Shown here: positions 40,150 to 43,447 of the stretch, one piece after another
Layout of the letters: every line of letters begins with the position of its first letter
How positions within the stretch are numbered: the first letter of the stretch is position 1
DNA from: a bacterium
GTDB lineage: Bacteria; Patescibacteriota; Saccharimonadia; Saccharimonadales; Saccharimonadaceae
DNA length: 43,447 nt
Assembly: GCA_030427525.1 (NCBI GenBank)
Contig: JAUIBD010000009.1
Span: 1-43,447, forward strand
Direction of reading: 5' to 3'
Translations under genes and position numbers: made by a program
Notes under the pieces: model-generated
Database searches by the model: none
What the model saw: only the letters and a program-made list of their open reading frames with translations
What the model was told of the DNA's origin: nothing

Positions 40150-41145
40150 TTACTTCTTGTCCGAACCTTTGGTTGCGTTCACTTCGTAACTGGTGTTTGT
40201 GGCTTCAAAGAAATTAACCAGCTCGTAGGTGTCGTTGGCTGCCGCCATCCATTTGGCAGGGTTAGACACCTTGTAGTGCGCACCAAACCCTAGCTCTTCG
40301 AGGCGTCGGTCGGTCAGGTACTTCACGTACTGGTTTACATAGTCGGCGTTCAAGCCCAGAATACCCTTTGGCAGCATCGCCTTGTTGTATTCTTCTTCCA
40401 TCTCAACGGCGTCGAGAATGGTTTGCTTGATTTCGTTTGCAAACTCTTCGGTCTGCAAATCTTCGTTTTCTTCTAGGGTTGTCAGAATCAGGTTGATACC
40501 AAACTTTAGGTGCAGGCTTTCGTCGCGTACGACCCAGTCGATAAGGCTACCAAAGTTGCGTAGCAAGTTGCGTTGACGGAAGCTAAGCGCCACCATAAAG
40601 CCACTGTAGAACCAGATACCTTCAAGGATGATGTTGTACGCTACAAGGTTGCGAATGAAATCTTTTTTACCTTCAGTCGTGGTAATGTCGAGGTGCTTTT
40701 CAGTCATGCGCTTGATGGCCTGCGTTTCAAACTCTTCTTTACGCGCCATTGTTGGCTCGTCGACGTGCGCTGCGTATGCTTTATCACGATCGATTGGGAA
40801 CGTTTCTAGCACGTACTCGAATGCCATACAGTGGTTGGCTTCTTCCCACATTTGCTTGGCTAGGTACAGGTGACATTCTGCCGCGTTTACATACGGGTAC
40901 ACACCGAAGGCTAGCGCCTTGTTTACCAGTAGTTCGTTCGGGTTAAAGTACGCCATAAGGAACTCGACAGCGTGTCGTTCCTCGTCGGTCATGTTTTTCC
41001 AGTCAGCTAGGTCTTGGCCTAGTTGAATTTCGTTCGGGAACCAGGTGTTCGCGACCGCTTGGTCGTATAGTTCCATCGCCCATGGGTAATGAATCGGCTT
41101 CAAGAGTAGACCGTCTTGAATACCGGTGCCTAATATTCCTGCCAT
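40150..41145 (-). CDS. nrdB: Ribonucleotide reductase small subunit, class Ic-type active site
   Basis: 331 aa. Ferritin-like R2 that holds the metal cofactor. Metal ligands are E71, E102, H105, E175, E209, H212; their spacings (31, 3, 70, 34, 3) match Chlamydia trachomatis R2 (E89, E120, H123, E193, E227, H230). The radical tyrosine position, four after the first His, is F109. The first ligand is Glu, as in class Ic, not Asp as in most class Ia. This predicts a Mn/Fe cofactor without a tyrosyl radical. SD AAGGAGAT upstream; 3 nt after the 89-aa gene. Confidence 0.92.
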   Translation of the reverse strand: MAGILGTGIQDGLLLKPIHYPWAMELYDQAVANTWFPNEIQLGQDLADWKNMTDEERHAVEFLMAYFNPNELLVNKALAFGVYPYVNAAECHLYLAKQMWEEANHCMAFEYVLETFPIDRDKAYAAHVDEPTMARKEEFETQAIKRMTEKHLDITTTEGKKDFIRNLVAYNIILEGIWFYSGFMVALSFRQRNLLRNFGSLIDWVVRDESLHLKFGINLILTTLEENEDLQTEEFANEIKQTILDAVEMEEEYNKAMLPKGILGLNADYVNQYVKYLTDRRLEELGFGAHYKVSNPAKWMAAANDTYELVNFFEATNTSYEVNATKGSDKK

Positions 41146-41148
41146 ATC

Positions 41149-41418
41149 TTATCTCCTTTTCTTTAGTGTAATAACGTTCTCGTCATCCTTTTTCGGGATT
41201 TCCAGTCCTACGCCTAGGCGCAGTTCGTCTTCCATGCCCGGGAAGGCATCATCTGGGACCGACCGTGACAGAGCAAATTTTACTCGGTTTTGAACAAGTG
41301 CCGCCTGTATTGCTTCTTTTCCGACTGGCACATCGCTTCCACTTGTCGCCCTTGGGTAGTATGGGTCTTCAAGCTCGTCGTGAGCTGAGGGTGTACGTTC
41401 TACTGCCCTCTCAGCCAT
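41149..41418 (-). CDS. 89-aa protein of unknown function inside the nrd operon
   Basis: Soluble, charged, with no cysteine. The N-terminal third looks disordered (ERTPSAHDELEDPYYPRATSGSD), the middle has EAIQAALVQNRVKFALSRSV, and it ends in basic LKKRR. Its ATG overlaps the stop of the 57-aa gene (TAATG) and nrdB follows after 3 nt. The tight placement suggests a role with the reductase, for example assembly or regulation. No family recognised. Confidence 0.65.
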   Translation of the reverse strand: MAERAVERTPSAHDELEDPYYPRATSGSDVPVGKEAIQAALVQNRVKFALSRSVPDDAFPGMEDELRLGVGLEIPKKDDENVITLKKRR

Positions 41419-41591
41419 TACTCACAGCCGTCACAAATTGTTAGTAGTGCTGGGTCAATCGGTGCTGCTACAGTGCCGTTTGCAGCCGCTTCGTCGTTTG
41501 CTTGCGCTTGTGCGTTCGCCATAGCTGAATCAATCGCAGCTAGTTTTTCCTCTAGTGTCATGTTGTCGGTGATGATAGAGTTTGCGTTCAT
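41418..41591 (-). CDS. 57-aa protein ending in CDGCE, possible detached redox tail of ribonucleotide reductase
   Basis: Begins MNANSIITDNMTLEEKLAAI, has an Ala/Gln/Asn-rich flexible middle, and ends ALLTICDGCE: a C-terminal CxxC after a flexible arm, just like the redox tail that normally ends NrdA. NrdA in this window has no cysteine in its last 48 residues. AAGGA lies 9 nt before the ATG. I infer that the peptide may shuttle electrons to NrdA in trans. A metal-binding or unrelated role is possible. Confidence 0.65.
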   Translation of the reverse strand: MNANSIITDNMTLEEKLAAIDSAMANAQAQANDEAAANGTVAAPIDPALLTICDGCE

Positions 41592-41636
41592 GTTCTTATT
41601 CCTTATACCCTTTTATGATTTGTTTACTCGTTATGT

Positions 41637-41681
41637 TTATTTGCAGCAATCGCAGCTGCAGTTGCATGTGCAATCTGTCAT
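41637..41681 (-). CDS. 14-aa cysteine-rich micro-ORF overlapping the nrdA stop
   Basis: Reads MTDCTCNCSCDCCK: six cysteines in 14 residues. Its ATG overlaps the nrdA TGA (ATGA). It could be made by re-initiation, or joined to NrdA by a -1 shift at the G5 run about 10 nt before the stop; no stop lies between in that frame. Either way it would supply thiols at the NrdA C-terminus or bind metal. Very short, so it could be chance, but cysteine density argues against that. Confidence 0.5.
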   Translation of the reverse strand: MTDCTCNCSCDCCK

Positions 41682-43447
41682 GAGCCTACCCCCGCTGCTT
41701 GTTTGCCAGCAAAGCCAAATCCAGATCGGCGTGGGCCGCCAGATTTCTTTGCCATCTCTTCTGTCTTGTTTACTTTAGTGGTGCTTTGCTCGGCCTGGTG
41801 ACGAGGCTTTACGTGCAGGTAGTAGGTGGTTTTTAGGCCACGCTTCCAGGCTTCCATGTAAATTTCTTCGTAATCGTCGACGTTGCGGGTTTCGAGGTAC
41901 ATATTGCGAGAAATCGCTTGGTCTACCCATTTCTGTGCACGAGCCGCTACTTCGATAAACGCGTATGGGCTTAGCTGGAAGCTCGTCTTGTACACGTCTT
42001 TTACGTGCTGTGGAATTGCGTCGATAGTCTGAATATCACCCTGGTTTGCCAATACTTCGTCTTTTACTTGTTCCCAAATTTCAAGCTCTTTTAGCTTGGC
42101 CACCATGTTGCGGTTTACTTCTAGGAACTTACCGTTCAATGTTGCTCGTGAAAAGATTTGTGCGAACTGTGGGTCAAGGCCAGGGGTAGTACCAGCTACT
42201 AAACCAATGTTGGCGGTTGGTGCAATTGCCATTAGGGTTGCGTTACGCATACCTTTTTTGGTCTTTAGGCGTAGCTTTTCCCAGTCGAGGCGAGTTTTGT
42301 CGCCTACGGTAACCTTGCTGCCACGCTCCTTACCGTGAATGCCGATGCTGTCGATTGGTAGCAAGCCTTGGTCCCAACCACTACCCTTGAAGTTTTCGTA
42401 CTTACCACGAGTCTTGGCTAGTTTGGCAGATTCATCAATTGCGTAGTAGCTAATAAACTCAGTTACTTGGTCGATCAGTTCATACGCTTCGTCAGATTCG
42501 TAGCTAAGGTTCAAACGCTCGATCACGTCGGTAAAGCCCATCAGACCCAAACCAACAGCGCGGTTTTTGGTGTTTGAATTCATCGCTTCTACCACTGGCG
42601 TGTCGGTAATGTCTACCAAGTTGTCGAGCTGACGAGTCGCAGCGCGAACCGATTGCTCCATGCGCTCCCAGTTCCACTTTAGGTCATCACCCAGGTGACG
42701 GCTAAGGTTGATAGAAATGAGGTTACAGACAGAAATGTTCTTTTCGTCTTGTGGCAAGGTAATCTCTGTACACATGTTTGAACAGTGAATAGTGCCAGTG
42801 TTGTTGTTCAGTGCACGCACGTTAATAGCGTCTTTCCAGGTGACCCATGGGTGGCTGGTTGCCTGTAGTTGAGTCAAAATCTGGCGCCATTGCTGACGAG
42901 CTGGAATGCTCTTGAATACACGCATCTTGCCAGCGTCGGCCATCTTTATGTATTCAGCGTAACGCTTTGAAAATTCACTACCGTATAGTTCTGGTAGGTC
43001 GCTTACCTCTGCAGGGTCGAACATGTACCAGTCTTGGTCTTTTTCAACGCGCTTCATAAACTCGTCGCTTAGGTAACACGCGGTGTTCATAATACGAGTA
43101 CGCATGTATGGGTCGCCCGAGTTGGCACGTAGGTCCAGGAATTCTGGAAAGTTGATGTGCCAGTTTTCTAGGTACATTGCTGCACCGCCCATCTTCTTGC
43201 CCTTACGGCTTACCGCAAATAGCGCGGTGTCGATCATCTTCATGAACGGAATTGGGCCAGTACTTTCGGTGTTGGTTGTCTTAACAGGACTCCCCGCTGC
43301 GCGTAGCTTGGTCATAGTAATACCAATGCCACCAGTCCCCTTTGCAATCCACATCGTGTCACGTACCGATTTTGCAATCGCTTCCATGTCGTCTTGAACT
43401 TCTAGTAGGAAACAGTTTGAAAGTTGTGGGAATGCGCCACCAGCGTT
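41678..43447 (-). CDS. nrdA: Ribonucleotide reductase large subunit, 5' end outside the window
   Basis: The frame is open to the right edge (QLSNCFLLEVQDD at the edge), so at least 589 residues are seen and the N-terminus with any ATP cone is missing. Catalytic residues are present: the Cys of LSNCF, the thiyl-radical Cys with Asn and Glu in SNMCTEI, the second redox Cys in VCNLISINL, and the radical-path tyrosines in TTYYLHVKPRHQ. After these the protein ends in a Lys/Gly-rich tail (KKSGGPRRSGFGFAGKQAAGVGS) with no CxxC, which is unusual for class I. Followed by two small Cys-containing ORFs, an 89-aa gene and nrdB in one transcript. Confidence 0.93.
   Translation of the reverse strand, partial: NAGGAFPQLSNCFLLEVQDDMEAIAKSVRDTMWIAKGTGGIGITMTKLRAAGSPVKTTNTESTGPIPFMKMIDTALFAVSRKGKKMGGAAMYLENWHINFPEFLDLRANSGDPYMRTRIMNTACYLSDEFMKRVEKDQDWYMFDPAEVSDLPELYGSEFSKRYAEYIKMADAGKMRVFKSIPARQQWRQILTQLQATSHPWVTWKDAINVRALNNNTGTIHCSNMCTEITLPQDEKNISVCNLISINLSRHLGDDLKWNWERMEQSVRAATRQLDNLVDITDTPVVEAMNSNTKNRAVGLGLMGFTDVIERLNLSYESDEAYELIDQVTEFISYYAIDESAKLAKTRGKYENFKGSGWDQGLLPIDSIGIHGKERGSKVTVGDKTRLDWEKLRLKTKKGMRNATLMAIAPTANIGLVAGTTPGLDPQFAQIFSRATLNGKFLEVNRNMVAKLKELEIWEQVKDEVLANQGDIQTIDAIPQHVKDVYKTSFQLSPYAFIEVAARAQKWVDQAISRNMYLETRNVDDYEEIYMEAWKRGLKTTYYLHVKPRHQAEQSTTKVNKTEEMAKKSGGPRRSGFGFAGKQAAGVGS

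Noticed and set aside
1-43447. CRISPR arrays, transposases, integrases, rRNA genes
   Set aside because: I saw no regularly spaced repeats, no transposase or recombinase frame and no rRNA sequence on either strand.

Overview
The window looks like chromosomal DNA of a streamlined bacterium, most likely a Patescibacteria/CPR member of the Saccharibacteria (TM7) type. This is inferred from gene content and gene style; there is no rRNA gene to confirm it. The code is standard: TGA is used as a stop (for example in nrdA and at 25624-25626). Genes are tightly packed with ATGA, TAATG or TAGTG overlaps. Many core genes have a -10 box (TATAAT, TATACT or TACAAT) only 5-9 nt before the start codon, which predicts leaderless mRNAs.

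Layout. 1-3925 (minus): a three-gene cell-surface or phage-tail-like module (repeat-rich fibre protein, TIM-barrel glycosidase-like protein, tandem LamG-like protein with a frameshift that runs off the window). 4024-9430: a P-loop kinase, then a dnaG-rpoD-whiB operon (minus), a membrane protein, and an orn / unknown / YjbR operon. 9440-12694: a DEAH helicase and msrB. 12736-16627: GC-rich orphan genes with long structured leaders, interleaved with glutamate dehydrogenase, an FMN reductase and mscL. 16628-22198: argS, a 54-aa gene, two large proteins of unknown function, and a hammerhead ribozyme. 22277-24789: pyrG, DUF427 and msrA. 24790-25742: another GC-rich cassette. 25785-29113: a five-gene overlapping metabolic operon. 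29137-33453: GC-rich cassettes and an EamA transporter. 33474-38644: unknown proteins and a large secreted SGNH hydrolase. 38722-43447: an Nramp Mn/Fe transporter preceded by a 32-aa membrane micro-ORF, and a class I ribonucleotide reductase operon cut by the window edge.

Two gene grammars coexist. Core genes at about 45% GC mostly use the leaderless -10 pattern. Six GC-rich (roughly 57-65%) single-gene cassettes of unknown or poorly known function each carry a near-consensus -35/17 bp/-10 promoter, a Shine-Dalgarno site in most cases, and often a structured leader. One has a 23-codon leader ORF with mutually exclusive antiterminator and terminator, one has a 17-bp long-range inverted repeat, and one has a pseudoknot. 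They look acquired and individually regulated.

The observations I rate highest are: a complete type III hammerhead ribozyme on the minus strand at 18685-18739; the ribonucleotide reductase operon, whose small subunit has Phe at the radical-Tyr position with all six metal ligands kept (class Ic signature), whose large subunit has no C-terminal cysteine pair, and which carries two tiny Cys-containing ORFs instead; a WhiB-like Fe-S regulator encoded 16 nt after rpoD; a DnaG that has lost all four zinc ligands; and the attenuator at 16453-16580.
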